Below, piece after piece: positions 21,201 to 33,044 of a stretch of DNA of 64,000 nucleotides (position 1 is its first letter; each line of letters begins with the position of its first letter). The notes below the pieces were generated by a model. The model ran no database searches. It worked only from the letters and a program-made list of their open reading frames with translations, and had not been told where the DNA came from. A program made the translations under genes and the position numbers. The stretch is from Sclerurus mexicanus (Eukaryota > Chordata > Aves > Passeriformes > Furnariidae), in the NCBI GenBank assembly GCA_013396755.1, contig VWZF01005811.1:62001-126000 (forward strand). Reading direction: 5' to 3'.

Positions 21201-23537
21201 TCCTCACCTGCCTGTGGGAAGACCCAGGTGGTATCACCAACACACCCACTGCACTTGTGAACCTGACACATCGTCCTGGTTTCCCACCAGGCTCGCCTTG
21301 GAGGGACTCAAGTATTGTCCAGAGGTGCAGTGTGATGATTGTTGTTATCTCTGTGTGACTCTTTCATGATGCCTTTTATTTCCTGGACTGTAGAACACTG
21401 TGTTCTGTCCCTGGGGCGGGCTGCTGTGCAGATTAGAGAGATGGGCCAGGATGACTAGGACTGGGAGATGGAGGTGTAGGTTTCTGCCCCAGTGTTGCTG
21501 TCTACTGGTCCCCCTTCTGGTTTCTTTAAAAAGCAAGTCAGAACCTCACCCACTATGTTACCACGTGCATTTCAATCCTAAGCATTTTAGGGCTGGACAC
21601 ACCTATTCCTTTGTATTTAGGGTTCAAATGCAAAATGTGATGATGTTCTGATTTTGCCCGGGAAATCTTCTGAGCAGTTTCACACTTCCAGAGGACTGTA
21701 GCATGGCAGTGGTGACACTGGAAGTTCAAGGGCAGAAGAGCTGTGAGAACAGTGGTGACCCTTTGTTGAACATGGGACAGCAAAAGGAGGAGCAGTTGCA
21801 GGAGGTTGTTGTTGTCACCATGAGTGCCAAGAGGGTGGGTTGAAGAGCACTGAGCTTCTTGCCTCTCAAGGAGATCTGTTACTTCATTGGATCTTGTTTT
21901 CATCCCACATGATCTTTGATCCCGTCAGCATATTTAATTATTACCCTGAAAAGTTGCATTTATATATTTCTTCATCTGAAGATACTGAATTTGTACTTTA
22001 CAAGAAGAAAATGGTTGTTTGTTTTTTTTGGTATTAATCCGCCTCAAAATTATCCTCTGAAGAAGAGCAAAATGTGTGCTGGAATGGGAGGAAGGAGGGA
22101 GCCGTGATGCAATACCCAGAGCTCCTTGTGTGATCTGCAGGCTGCATCTGCAAACAGCAGCAGCAAAAACAACAGCCCAACTCTTTGTGTGATATGTGAA
22201 GTGCAATTGTGAGGTGAAATATGAAGCTGGTATCTTAATATCTTAACGATACTGAATTTATTTTCAAAGTTAAGCTGTGAAGAATGAATCATTTATCAGT
22301 GGGCCATATGGAAAGGCACTTATCTAAACCCCATTCTTAGTCCCAGGTGTGCTTGTCTGGCAAGAGCAAATCACACACAGCATTTGGAAGAGAACTGAAA
22401 TTCCAGATGCGTAATTTGAAAAGATGCATTTGCAAAAATAAAATAAGGCCAAATTCTGCAATATGTTATTTTTCTGCAGCTTCAGTGAAGTTAAGGAACA
22501 ATTCCCCCCTCTTCTATAGGGGTAACAGCCCCAAAATACAGCTCAAGGGGTGCCCTGTGTTACTCCAGTCTCATGCCAGCATTGATTTCTGAGGAGCAAG
22601 GCTGTCACGGGGAAGTGAACTCAACCGAAAGAGTCTAATGCCTAAGTGCTTTCCTTATGTCCTATTGATAAATACTCACTGCGAGGCTGCAGTGAAAGGA
22701 AGTGTTTGTATTGATGTTGTTCCTGATAGATGCAAGGGTGAAAGCAATATGTTGCCTTCTAGCTGCTTCAGGTGTGCAGCTCCTGGAGGCCTGTGACACG
22801 AGAAAGGTGTAGTTCGTTTCAAGAGGCTATGTCAGCAGAGCTTGCAGCAGAGCAAACCTCACTGCTCTCCTTGGAAAGCCAGAACTACCAAATCAAGAGC
22901 TCAGGTCTGTCTACAGTTCTTCAATGTCTTGTTATCCAGTAAAATAATAATCACAAAGATGAGTTAAGTAAAATTGGATGAAAAAAATCTTAGAAACCAC
23001 TTTAAAAATGTCAAGAAATTATTTAGAAATAGCCCCTCTCCACCAGGAACTGCAGTTTTGGTGGAGACTGCAGCTGCCCCTGTGCACACATCCATCGTAA
23101 TACTGCCTTCACTGAACATTTTGTTTTATAGCACCAAATTAATGCGGTTTAATCAGAAAACTTGGGAGAAGCTGCTGAGCACTTCCAAAGTGCAATCCCT
23201 GAGCAACATTTGGAAGGACAAGAGAAAAAGCTGGTTAGATATTGAGATGGAGAGCTGCAGAATGGACTGCAGCTGTGGAGGGAATATTTCCTTTCCGATG
23301 CTGAGAGAGCTCCCAGATTGACTGCAGAGTGACTGCTGTCAGTCAGAGATGAGGCAGCAGAAGGTATCAAAGCCAGTGACTGGAACAGGAGCAGTGGCTT
23401 TGTCTGCAGGTGATTTGGTGCAACAGAAGCACATCACTAGGTAAAAACAGTTGGTGTTCATGCCTCTAAACCTCCACTAAATGTATTTGGCATTTAATTT
23501 TAGCCTGGGATTAGTCTGGCTTCCTTCAAGAAGGAAG
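18296..23537. other. Unannotated DNA, 5.2 kb, no gene seen
   Basis: The longest stretch without a recognised mobile element. It has a perfect 18-bp palindrome at 19250-19267 and several T-rich runs (19217-19225, 20041-20068). Open frames are short, and the 134-codon minus frame at 20367-20771 has no recognisable domain. Confidence 0.55.
19250..19267. repeat. Perfect 18-bp palindrome
   Basis: AAAATCTTATAAGATTTT is its own reverse complement, set in AT-rich DNA. Probably chance. Confidence 0.9.
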
Positions 23538-23711
23538 GAACAGGTTGCCCAGAGAAGCTGTGTCTGTCCCATCCCTGGAAGTGTCCAAGGCCAGGTTGCA
23601 CAGGACTTGGAGCAACCTGGTCTAGTGGAAGGTGTCCCTGCCCGTGGCAGGGGGTGGGACAAGATGATCTTTAAGGTCCCTCCCAACTCACACCATTCTG
23701 GGATTCTCTGA
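23538..23711 (+). mobile_element. CR1 LINE fragment, type A tail
   Basis: Sense CR1 end with 'ggttgcccagagaagctgtg', 'gtgtccaaggccaggttgca', 'gatgatctttaaggtccctc' and terminal 'cattctgggattctctga'. Only about 170 bp of the 3' end is present. Confidence 0.93.
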
Positions 23712-26054
23712 TTTGCTTCAACGCTGTGCTGTTGCTCTGAACTGGAAAGCTCTGGTTGCTTCCACTAGAGCAGGGCCAGGTCCTGTGTTCTCATAGGGAA
23801 ATTTCTAGACTGGAATTCAATAGATGCAGGTTTTTTGTTTCATTCAGGTGCTGAATTATTGTGTGACTTCAAGGCAGTTAAGCAACACAAAGGCTTTTTA
23901 AGTTGCCCCTCACAAAGCTTTTGCTCTCACTGTTGCACTGGGAGAACAGTGGTGACATGGAGGCAGGTACAGAGTGTTGAAACACTTTTGATATATTCAA
24001 TTCTGGTTTCAAGACCAGATAGGAAAAAAAATTTCTTACCTTTGTTGAATGAATATTAATTAAAAATATGCAAAGGAGTGCATAGCAGGATAAAATAATT
24101 CGTACTCCAGCCTTGTGACCAGGTTCAGGAGAGGTACCATGAGATGTCTGCTTTACAGAGGTGTCTGCCTTGCTGGGTCATTGGTGTTTGATGATGGCGA
24201 CTTTGTGGAGTGGCATAAACCAAAGTGAGAGGGTGCCAGAGGAGGAGGATGTTGTCACCAATTGCAAGCTGATGCTTGCAGCTGTAAATAGGCTACACCC
24301 TCTGCATCCTGCCCTGGAGACAAACCTGCTTGGTCACCATCAGAGACCATACACAGCCAGACTGCACTTGTGTGCTGTTTGATCCCTCTCCATCCCTGTG
24401 CCACTTCAGTCATCGCTGAGCAGCACGGGTGGCTGCAGTTCAAAAGGCATGAGCGAACTCCTGCAATAAGGCTGAGGAGTAACTTGTATCTTGAGAGGCT
24501 CTGGAATATCTCCAGTTGGTTCAGATGATGGGATGGCCTCCAGGAGCCAAATACTAAGCTAAGTGATTCAGAGAAGCCTGACAGATTCCATATCTTAATA
24601 ACACCAAAATATAATGGAAATTGAATATCTGACTGCCTTTAAGTCATTTGAACATCCCAGTCCTGTTATATTTATGAGACCATGCTTAGTGAGGCACCAA
24701 GCAGACTCTCCATGAGTTCCCTCCCACTCAGAGTAGCAGTATTCATACAGGATTGTATGCAAGAGATCAAGCCTTGCTGTTGGCAGAGAGTGTGAGTTTT
24801 GGCACAATGGAAAACTAATTTTGGTTTAAAGCCCAGCTGGTTTACCCCAGTGAAGATGCACAGTCAGGCGTGTTCTGGTTTGGAGGGCCCTGCCACACAC
24901 TGCAAGAGGTGCCCATGGCCAATACAGAGTAGAGGTGGTGCTGTCACCTGTGATGATGATCTCCTTCACAGCAATGAGATGACACCAGTCTGTTTTCAGG
25001 AGGAGAGGTAGCTGTCTTGTAGTTGTATAATCTCTACCAAGGGAATGGAAGGGGAACAGAGATCCCCTGTGTCCCCACAGATCAAGGGCTGCTCATTTTT
25101 GTCACCACGTCTCTCTGCCCAGATGGGCCTGGTTGCTGTTGGTCTTTCCCTTGCATTTTAAGTTTCCCCAATTTTGAAAGAAAAAAATCCTTTCCTGAAC
25201 CAGCTTAAAAGCCCTTCACTTTTTCTCTTTGTTTGGTTTTTTTGTTTCTTACACTATGTGTAGCCTGGAGACTGCGAGTGACTGATTCCCAAAGAAAAAT
25301 ATCTCTGTTGCCCAGGCTCATAATTTATAGAACGGCTTTTCTGACCAGTTGTGTTTTCTATTTAATATATTTTCTGTTTTTCAAATCTACCCCTTCAAAG
25401 TGGAAATGCAGCGTTCCTCGGAGCTGGGATGGGGGAATGCTGCTGAGAGCTTAATTTAAAGGTCAGGGGCCTGGGGACTGGGGCATTCCTTTGCTTTCTG
25501 CTCTCAAAGAAGCTAAAGACAAAGGTGAGGAAAGAAGGGAGAGGTAAATGCTATAAGATCATAAACAGCCCTGCGTGTGCAATCACAGGTCTTGTGCTGT
25601 ACACCACCATGGTGGGCTCATTAATGTTCACTCCAAGTGGTTCTGAACTGCCCTTTCCCAAAAATCATCTGTTCTCGTGTACGAAAACAAATGAAGTCAG
25701 CCTTGCCGTTTCCCTGCAGTGCTTTCCCTTGGAAGAAGCCAGCAGTGGGACAGGTGGTGAGCTGACATACCATGGCAAGGGCTCCTCAGACATACATACT
25801 GTGTGAGTGGCACAGGGCTGTGGGTCGGGTGCTCTGCTGTGTCCTGCCACTTGATGCCTGATGTGGAAGGAGCAGTTGTGGGAGGTTGTGAGGCTGTGTG
25901 TGACAGCCTGTAACCTGTGCTCCTGTCCACAGCCATGGCTCATCTCCTCTCCATGCCCAAGGCACAATGTGAACAGCTGGAGTGAAAGACAAAACTATTG
26001 CTGCTCTAAAACTTGCCTTGTTGGATGTCATCAATGCCCAAGCCAAGTTACTGG
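23712..26054. other. Unannotated DNA, no gene seen
   Basis: No repeat or gene recognised. Frames are short. Confidence 0.55.
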
Positions 26055-26448
26055 CTGAGAGCACTTGGTGTGTCCAGCTGGAGTAGAGGAGACTGAGGGG
26101 AGACCTCATTGCAGGGACAACTCCCTGGGCAGGGGCAGAGGAGGGGCAGGCACTGATCTCTGCTCTGTGGGACCAGGGACAGCACCCAGGGAAGGGCTGG
26201 AGCTGTGTCAGGGCAGGCTGAGGTTGGATCTCAGCAAAAGGTCCTTCCCCCAGAGGGTGGTGGGCACTGCCCAGGCTCCCCAGGGCAGTGGGCACGGCCC
26301 CAAGGCTGCCAGAGCTCCAGGAGGGTTTGGATGATGCTCTGGGGCACAGGGTGTGACTCCTGGGGCTGGTCCTATGCAGGGCCAGGAGTTGGACTGGATG
26401 ACCCTTCTGGGTCCCTTCCAACTCAGCATATCCTGGGGTTCTGTAATA
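26055..26448 (+). mobile_element. CR1 LINE fragment, type B, well preserved
   Basis: Sense copy from 'gagagcacttggtgtgtcca' through 'ggagacctcattgcagggac', 'gcaggcactgatctctgctc' and 'ggatctcagcaaaaggtcct' to the tail 'ccaactcagcatatcctggg'. It matches the copy at 58316 almost word for word over nearly 400 bp, so both belong to one fairly recent subfamily. The start is in the end of the former pol region; no coding function remains. A long frame on the opposite strand (25786-26484) is repeat-derived. Confidence 0.95.
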
Positions 26449-27376
26449 AGAGTAGATGTCCTTGACAAAGGATGCAAAACTCAAGGAATATTTTTTGTTT
26501 ATATGACCTGTTTTCTACTGACACCTCTTTTACATGCATTAACTTCAGCCCAGCCAGACCCAATACACAAGACATTGTGTGGCTTTTCCTAATTCAACTA
26601 AAGCCATCTGGCCCTGTTGAAATGTCCACTCAGGCTTGAAGCCACATTGCAGGAGAGGGCACCTGCTGCCAGACTTGACTGTACTCCTTGGGAAAGTACA
26701 AGCTCCCTTGGAAAGCTTAATGCGTGTGCAGGAACTCCAGGGTCACTGGGTCTGAAGGACAGAAGCCCTGGAGAGATGACTGCAGGCAGGGTGTACATTC
26801 GGATGAAGTTCTCCATGTTCTGGCTCTTGCTCCTCACCCTGTTCCTGCTTCTTGATCTGGTGGTGTAACAGCCAAAGCAAGGCTCAGGGCTGAGAATGAG
26901 ACTTGAGGTCTGCCTGGGATAAGGGGATTGGATCTGGGAAACCATCTTCCCAGTAAAGGCAGGAGGTTTCCTGGAGCACCCCTGAGTGTCCAGAGTCCCC
27001 AGTTAGCACAGGCATTGTTAATCCAGTTCTGCACTGAATGCTTGCAATTAATAAACCTCTTACGTGCTTGGTAAATAGAACTGATAAGGAAATTAATTTC
27101 TTTTTCCTGTATGAAAAATGTAGAAGAAAGGTGATTCTTTTAGTCATTAAGGTTATGTTTTGTTTTATAAAGGAAAATGTTTCATTGTGATTAAATTAAC
27201 ATTTTCAGTTAAAAAAATTACATTTGAATATTTAAGATACAGTTGTACCTGCCACCTGAGAGGTATTCTGTAACATGATGCTGTTTTTCTATTAAGAGCA
27301 ACTGCTGACTCCTGAATCATAGAAACTTTAGAGCCAGTTCTTCTTGAAAAAAATACATTTCAATCTGCTGACACCC
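26449..27376. other. Unannotated DNA, no gene seen
   Basis: No repeat recognised. A plus frame (26617-26868) ends in a Leu-rich hydrophobic tail but has no other sign of being a gene. Confidence 0.5.
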
Positions 27377-28086
27377 ATCATAGAATCACAGAATGGTTGG
27401 GTTGGAAGGGAACTTAAAGATCATCTCGTTTCAACACTCTGCCATGGGCAGGGACACCTTCCACTACACCAGGTTGCTCCAAGCCCTGTCCAACGTGGCC
27501 TTGGACACTTCCAGGGATGGGACAGCCGCAGCTTCTCTGGGCAACCTGTGCCAGGGCCTCCTCACCGTCACAGGGAAGAATTTCTTCCCAATATCCCATC
27601 TATCCCTGCCCTCCAGCAGTGAGAAGCCATTCCCCTTGTCCTGTCACTCTAAGCCCCTGTAAATAGTCTCTCTCTATCTTTCTTCTGTCAGTTCCTTCAG
27701 GCACTGGAAGCCACAATTAGGTCATTTGAGAGCCTTCTCTTCTCCAGGCTGAACAATCCCAACTCTCTCAGCCTTTCCTCCCAGCAGAGCTGCTCCATCC
27801 CTCTGACTGTCCTGGTGCCTCCTCTGGACTCTCTCCAGCAGCTCCATGTCCTTGCTGTGCTGCCCCCAGGGCTGGAGGCAGCTCTGCAGGTGGGGTCTCA
27901 CCTGAGGGGGCAGAGGGGCACAATTCCCCCCTGCCCTGCTGCCCACGCTGTGGGATCAGCCCATGGCACGGGGACTTCAGGACTGGGTCATGTCCAGCCT
28001 CTCCCCCACCAGCACCCCCAAGTCCTTCTCCTCAGGGCTGCTCCACCTGTTCTTCCCCCCAACCTGCATTTGTACTTGGGATTGCT
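27377..28086 (-). mobile_element. CR1 LINE, longest copy here (~710 bp), type A tail
   Basis: The plus strand starts with the tail 'tcatagaatcacagaatggt', then 'catgggcagggacaccttcc', and runs back through 'gagccttctcttctccaggc' to 'gcacccccaagtccttctcc'. On the minus strand, 27722-27946 translates to a stretch (around '[20 protein letters not shown]') that resembles the C-terminal end of the CR1 reverse-transcriptase polyprotein, but frames are broken. It is an inactive 5'-truncated relic. Confidence 0.93.
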
Positions 28087-29501
28087 AAATACAGTCCTCC
28101 TGCCCAGCACTGGCTCCATGGCAGAACTTCTTTGGGATTTTCTGTGCCACGGCTCCATAAGCGACGTTCAGAGCTGACTGTGTAGGAACACATCAAGCAG
28201 GAGTTCTCTGGATGAAAGTGCCTGGGAGGGGAGTTTCACGCTCTTCCCAAGGCCATACACAGAGATGAAGATGAATTTCTGACCAGAGACAAATACATGT
28301 GGTTCATCCCCCTTGACGTTTGTCAGTAAGTTGCTCTTTATTAATTTTTGGGGACAGAGCTGCAGCACTGGCAAAACCAGTGAGTGCTGCCAGCCTCAAG
28401 AGCCCAGGCTGCAGAGCTTGTGACAGATGAAATACAGCCAAGGGAAAAGAGCAAAACCCAACGTTTTTATTATGATTTGTTCTAATGGTCTCTGAGCTTT
28501 CAAGACCTAATTTATTTCTTTCTTCTCTTTAAAACTTTCCTTTACAGCAATGAAGAATGGGAATATGTATGTTAGGAAAAAAAGAAAAAGTAAGAGAGAC
28601 ATTTGTTGATAAACAAATGAATCCAGGAAATGGGGATTTAAGCTGTAATTTTAATGAAGTGGTGTTTACTGTACTTTGTGAAAATGCTCCCTTTATAAAT
28701 TGATATTAAATAAACAGCACAAAACACCCATTTTTAAAGACCCTTTGCACAGTTGGTCAACTAATAAAAAGGCCTTAGGGCAAATGAAGACCAGTCCCAC
28801 TCCATAATTTTTTCACTGATTATTCCTGACAGCTGTGTGGGGATCTCTGTGCCTGGAGGGGCAGGTTCACAAGGAAAGATCAAACGCTGAAGGAGATGGG
28901 CCAGAACGGTGACTAAAGCTTGGTTTAGCAAGTTCAAGGGATTTCAGTTCCACAGCCACCCAAGGTAGAGGTGGAACTGTTTCAGAGGGTTCAAGGAATC
29001 ACTTACTGGACTTGACTCTGTCTGTTTCCTACCCAGGAGGTCTGTTAGACACTGAAATGGTTTTTCCAAGTACAAGGTAGCTGAAGTACTAGGGCTTGAA
29101 TTATTCCAAACTAGACAGGATTAGGCTCTGGTGAGAACATGGCACCAGGAATAATTCTGTCAAGAGCCAACAAAATGAATGACCTAATAGGTCTCTTTTC
29201 CACTTCGGATTTTCAGCACATGAAATGCAGTACCGTGGCTTCTGCTGCTCACAGCACTGTGACTGTGTGCTCCAAAAAGGCACAAAAGAAGACCCTGGTA
29301 AGCCTGGCTTACAATCAGGTCTCCATCCCTGCAGCAATACTGGAGTCAAACAGCATAATGGTGGGTCATTTCTTTGCCTAAATTGATTAATTGAGATCAA
29401 AGCCTCATTGCAGTGACCACCAGGCCATTGCACTCTGAGACACTTCCCAACTCAGACAAAGGAGAGAAAAAAATGACTTCTCATGCAACATATTAATTAC
29501 A
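28087..29501. other. Unannotated DNA, no gene seen
   Basis: No recognised repeat or coding frame. It is A/T-rich around 28480-28740. Confidence 0.55.
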
Positions 29502-29866
29502 GCATCACAGGATATGCTGAGTTTGAAGGGTCCCACAGGGATGGAGTCCAGCTCCTGGCCCTGTCCAGGACTATCCCTAGGAGTCCCCCCCTGTGCCCCA
29601 GAGCATCATCCAACCCCTCCTGGAGCTCTGGCAGCCTTGAGGCTGCGCCCACTGCCCTGGGGAGCCTGGGCAGTGCCCCCCCCCCTCTGGGGGAAGAACC
29701 TTTCGCTGAGATCCAACCTCAGCCTGCCCTGACCCAGCTCCAGCCCTTCCCTGGGTGCTGTCCCTGGTCCCACAGAGCAGAGATCAGTGCCTGCCCCTCC
29801 CCTGCCCCTCCCCAGGGAGCTGTCCCTGCAATGAGGTCTCCCCTCAGTCTCCTCTTCTCCAGCTTT
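29502..29866 (-). mobile_element. CR1 LINE fragment, type B
   Basis: The plus strand reads tail first: 'cacaggatatgctgagtttg', 'gtgccccagagcatcatcca', 'ctgggtgctgtccctggtcc', 'ctcagtctcctcttctccag'. It is an inverted counterpart of the copy at 26055-26448. It contains a homopolymer expansion, a run of ten C at the 'gtgcccccccccc' position. Confidence 0.94.
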
Positions 29867-29982
29867 GGGAAACATGAGAGTGAACCAAAGCCTTGTGAGA
29901 CCATCTACCTCCCCCATCACCCCACTAAGTCACTTCTTACCAGCTGTTAAAACCAGAAGAGTCTCCAGGCCACCCTTTGAAG
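29867..29982. other. Unannotated spacer between CR1 and LTR
   Basis: About 116 bp with no feature seen. Confidence 0.5.
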
Positions 29983-29987
29983 GCCCT
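29983..29987. repeat. Target-site duplication, left (gccct)
   Basis: GCCCT immediately precedes the LTR edge and recurs exactly at 30260-30264. Confidence 0.83.
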
Positions 29988-30259
29988 TGTCGTAGTTCAG
30001 AAGGAGGACTAAGATATCAATGTTGACCAGAAAAAAAAAATNNNNNNNNNNNNNNNNNNNNNNNNNNNNNNNNNNNNNNNNNNNNNNNNNNNNNNNNNNN
30101 NNNNNNNNNNNNNNNNNNNNNNNNNNNNNNNNNNNNNNNNNNNNNNNNNNNNGCACCACATGAATATGCAGTTTGCCTTTGTTATCCAGTCTCTACAGAC
30201 AAAGGCGTTGCGTCCAAGGTAGTTAGGAAGGAATTCCACCGAGTATTGGAACTATAACA
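29988..30259 (-). mobile_element. Second copy of the 8.7-kb solo LTR, inverted, gapped
   Basis: On the minus strand it begins TGTTATAGTT (30259) and ends AACTACGACA (29988), the same termini as the copy at 8687-9280. The 5' block (about 100 bases up to 'atattcat') and the last 54 bases align with that copy, while the middle is N. Five-bp duplications GCCCT flank it, different from ACAGA at the other copy, so these are two independent insertions and not a segmental duplication. Only 272 bp are drawn against 594 bp in the other copy, so the gap is likely undersized. Confidence 0.83.
30042..30152. other. Assembly gap (111 N)
   Basis: Run of N filling the LTR core, at the equivalent position to the gaps at 8786 and 8910-9003. 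Confidence 0.99.
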
Positions 30260-30264
30260 GCCCT
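30260..30264. repeat. Target-site duplication, right (gccct)
   Basis: Exact repeat of 29983-29987, next to the LTR terminus. Confidence 0.83.
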
Positions 30265-32784
30265 AGCGAGGAGGGTTCACTGCAGGAGCTCTGAGCAGCC
30301 ACACCCACACAGAGCTGCCCAGTACATCTACAGTACATACTGGCCTTTTTTAGGAACATTATCTCTCCAGAAGTGTTATTTTTTTCTGAACAATGGACTT
30401 GAGGACATTTCTCAATGGCTTTCCAGTGGCTCTTTCTCCCACATACATGAAGAGGAGTCTTGATTACTTGATACACCATGTGTATTATACATTCCCACAC
30501 GGAAACTGCTTCGATAGAATCTGTATAGTCCTAGCAAGACAGGTTTCATATGTCAACACAACGGCCAACACGTGCTCTGACAGCCCCTGGTTTCCTTTTC
30601 CCAATACCATGGGAGGACCAGCAGCAGCCTTTCGTGGGTACCCCACCAGCACTGAGCACCCAACACCACCCAGAGCTGACCCACTGGCACAGGGAAGCCC
30701 AGCTCAGAATGTGCACCCCAGACAGCACATAGATGATAGCAAGTGATTTCTAGCTACAAATACACACCAACTACCTCTCAACTGGAAAAGAGGGCTGAGA
30801 ATAATTGAAATGAGCTTGCAATAAGCCTGTGAATTGCTTAGTGCCTTCCCAGTGTATCATGGACATCACCCTTAGTACTTACTTAGTACTTAGTATTGTC
30901 GCCACTCTTTGACCATAGTTGTGCAGTAAACCAGTTGTGCAGTTCAACCATCTTTCCTAAGGGCTTTTCAGTATTGAAACCAACCTTTTGCTGTTTTTCA
31001 ACACGGCAGACAAAGTTGTAGAAGTTGTTAGGTCTTTCAGCAGAACACAGGTAACCGTTGGGCAAAAAATGATAGGCAAATTCTTACACTTAAAAGGAAG
31101 CTGAAAACAAGATTAAACATATACAATATACATACAGTGTTCTTCCACCCACTCTCGGATGAAAGCTTAAAACTTTTCTAAAACTTCTTACCACACAGAT
31201 ACTCCATGTGTCAACAAATAGATTTGCTGACATCAAAGAGCTGTAAAGATTTGAAACATCTCAGAACCTGTGGGTAATAATTACACACCGAAAGCATTCA
31301 CCCACGTTTGCAGATAGGAAAATTAAGATATATAGACCCATACACTTCCTCATTTACTATATCAAATAAAATTACAGGAGCAATGAATCTGGCTCAGAGA
31401 AGTTCAAATGATTTGCTTAAGGTCACAGAAGAAAACCAGGGACAGAGCCAGAACAGGAACTCAGGAATTTCCAGTCCTGTTTGTAATCCACTTGCTCATA
31501 CTGACTTTGCAATTTGTCAGAGGGATGAATGCTCAGTGTTCCTGTTAGTACTCAGAAAAACCTTCTGACATGTATTTCCTTTGAAGGAGCTGATCCTACC
31601 ACAGACCAGACCCCAGGCTCAGCAGCCCCGCAGTCCCATCTGGTACAGTCGACTCCATTCTGTGCTGGTGTACAAGTAAAACTCCCTGTTCTCTCCAAAC
31701 TGACATGGCTTTTGAGACTCTTCATTGGGTCTTGGTGCTTTCTTATTCAGAAATGCACCTTCTCCCAGAATTACCTGCAAAGGAAGGTTACAGGCTCAGA
31801 ATTGAGTGTTCATTGCAGGGACACCAGTGATCAGAACCCACCCAGCCAATGCCCAGAGACTGAATGCCCCAGCCCTGACAGCTGAATTCCATGTCTGATG
31901 ATGCCTTCATTACAAATGCTGAATATTCAACCACTTTTTCCTGGCAATAAAACCTTGACACAAGCTTAGGAAATCTACTGTACTTGTGAGAAAAGTGAGG
32001 TAAGAATATGTTTCCATTTACTCTCTGAAAGAAAACAAAAACAAATTACTTGCTACTGAATGTCCTTTTTATTCAGAAAAATAAATCAGCTGCAGTCATT
32101 CTAATTTATGTTTTGCTAACTTTTCCTTAAGATTATTTAAAAGAAAAAAAATGGCTGTTTCTATGGTTAGCTGGGAGAACATGAAGGATTTTCTGGCCCT
32201 GTTTGTTCTTGTTAGGGACCATAAACTTCTACCTCTTGCTGAGTTCCAGTCACTGCAAGCTCTTTCAAATTTCAATGATATTTCATAAATTCAATTTTAT
32301 AAGAATATAGCAAAGTATTAGTGACAATTTCATGTTTGAAAAGAAGGGCCAGGGAGTTAACTTCATCTCGGCTTCTGACTACTACTAAATAAATAGGTCT
32401 CAGTTTCCTTTTTAAATTAACTCAATGCCAGATTTATCTTTTCCACTCTTCAAGAAAATTGAAAAGAGACATAAAAAACTTAAGGATGGGATAGAAAAAA
32501 AATAAAAGTACATCCTATTCAGCTTCTGATGCATTGTGAAGAACAAATGGATACTGAGAATGCATCAGCAGGGTGCAAATGCCTTTCCAGAGGAAAGTTT
32601 GGGGAGGAAAAGGCAGCAGGTAGTGATACTCCTGCAGGTCATGGGGAACAGAATTGCAGCCTAAGTCAGAGGAAGAACAGGAAGAGATCTCATTTGTCAA
32701 GGTAAAATTGCATTCCAAACAAATAAAATAGAAGTTATACAGAAAATCAAGTAGCTTCTTCACCATTATAGGTAGCGATAGGAA
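30265..32784. other. Unannotated DNA, no gene seen
   Basis: About 2.5 kb without recognised repeats. The 117- and 118-codon plus frames (30393-30746, 31529-31885) show no domain and no codon pattern that sets them apart. Confidence 0.5.
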
Positions 32785-33044
32785 AAAGGGGATCAGCTTC
32801 AAACTAAAAGAGATGAGATTTAGATTAGATATCAGGAAGAAATCCTTCCCTGCGAGGGTGGTGAGTCCTGGCACAGGTTTGTCCAGAGAAGCTGTGGCTG
32901 CTCCACCCCTGAAAATGTCCAAGGCCAGGTTGGATGGGACTTGGAGCAACCTGGGCTGCTGGGAGGTGTCCCTGCCCATGGCAGGGAGGTGGACTAAGAT
33001 AACATTCAAGGTCCTTTCCAACCCAACCATTCTATGACTCTATA
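32785..33044 (+). mobile_element. CR1 LINE fragment, type A tail
   Basis: Sense copy: 'gatttagattagatatcagg', 'gaaatccttccctgcgaggg', 'gagaagctgtggctgctcca', tail 'accattctatgactctataa'. The terminal octamer repeat is nearly intact. Confidence 0.94.

Noticed and set aside
25786..26484. 232-codon minus-strand open frame
   Set aside because: Most of it is the antisense of the CR1 at 26055-26448.
26617..26868. Small protein with Leu-rich hydrophobic C-terminus
   Set aside because: A single hydrophobic stretch arises easily from CT-rich DNA; nothing else supports a gene.
8687..30259. Large inverted segmental duplication linking the 8.7-kb and 30-kb loci
   Set aside because: Homology stops exactly at the LTR termini, and the two copies have different target duplications (ACAGA and GCCCT).
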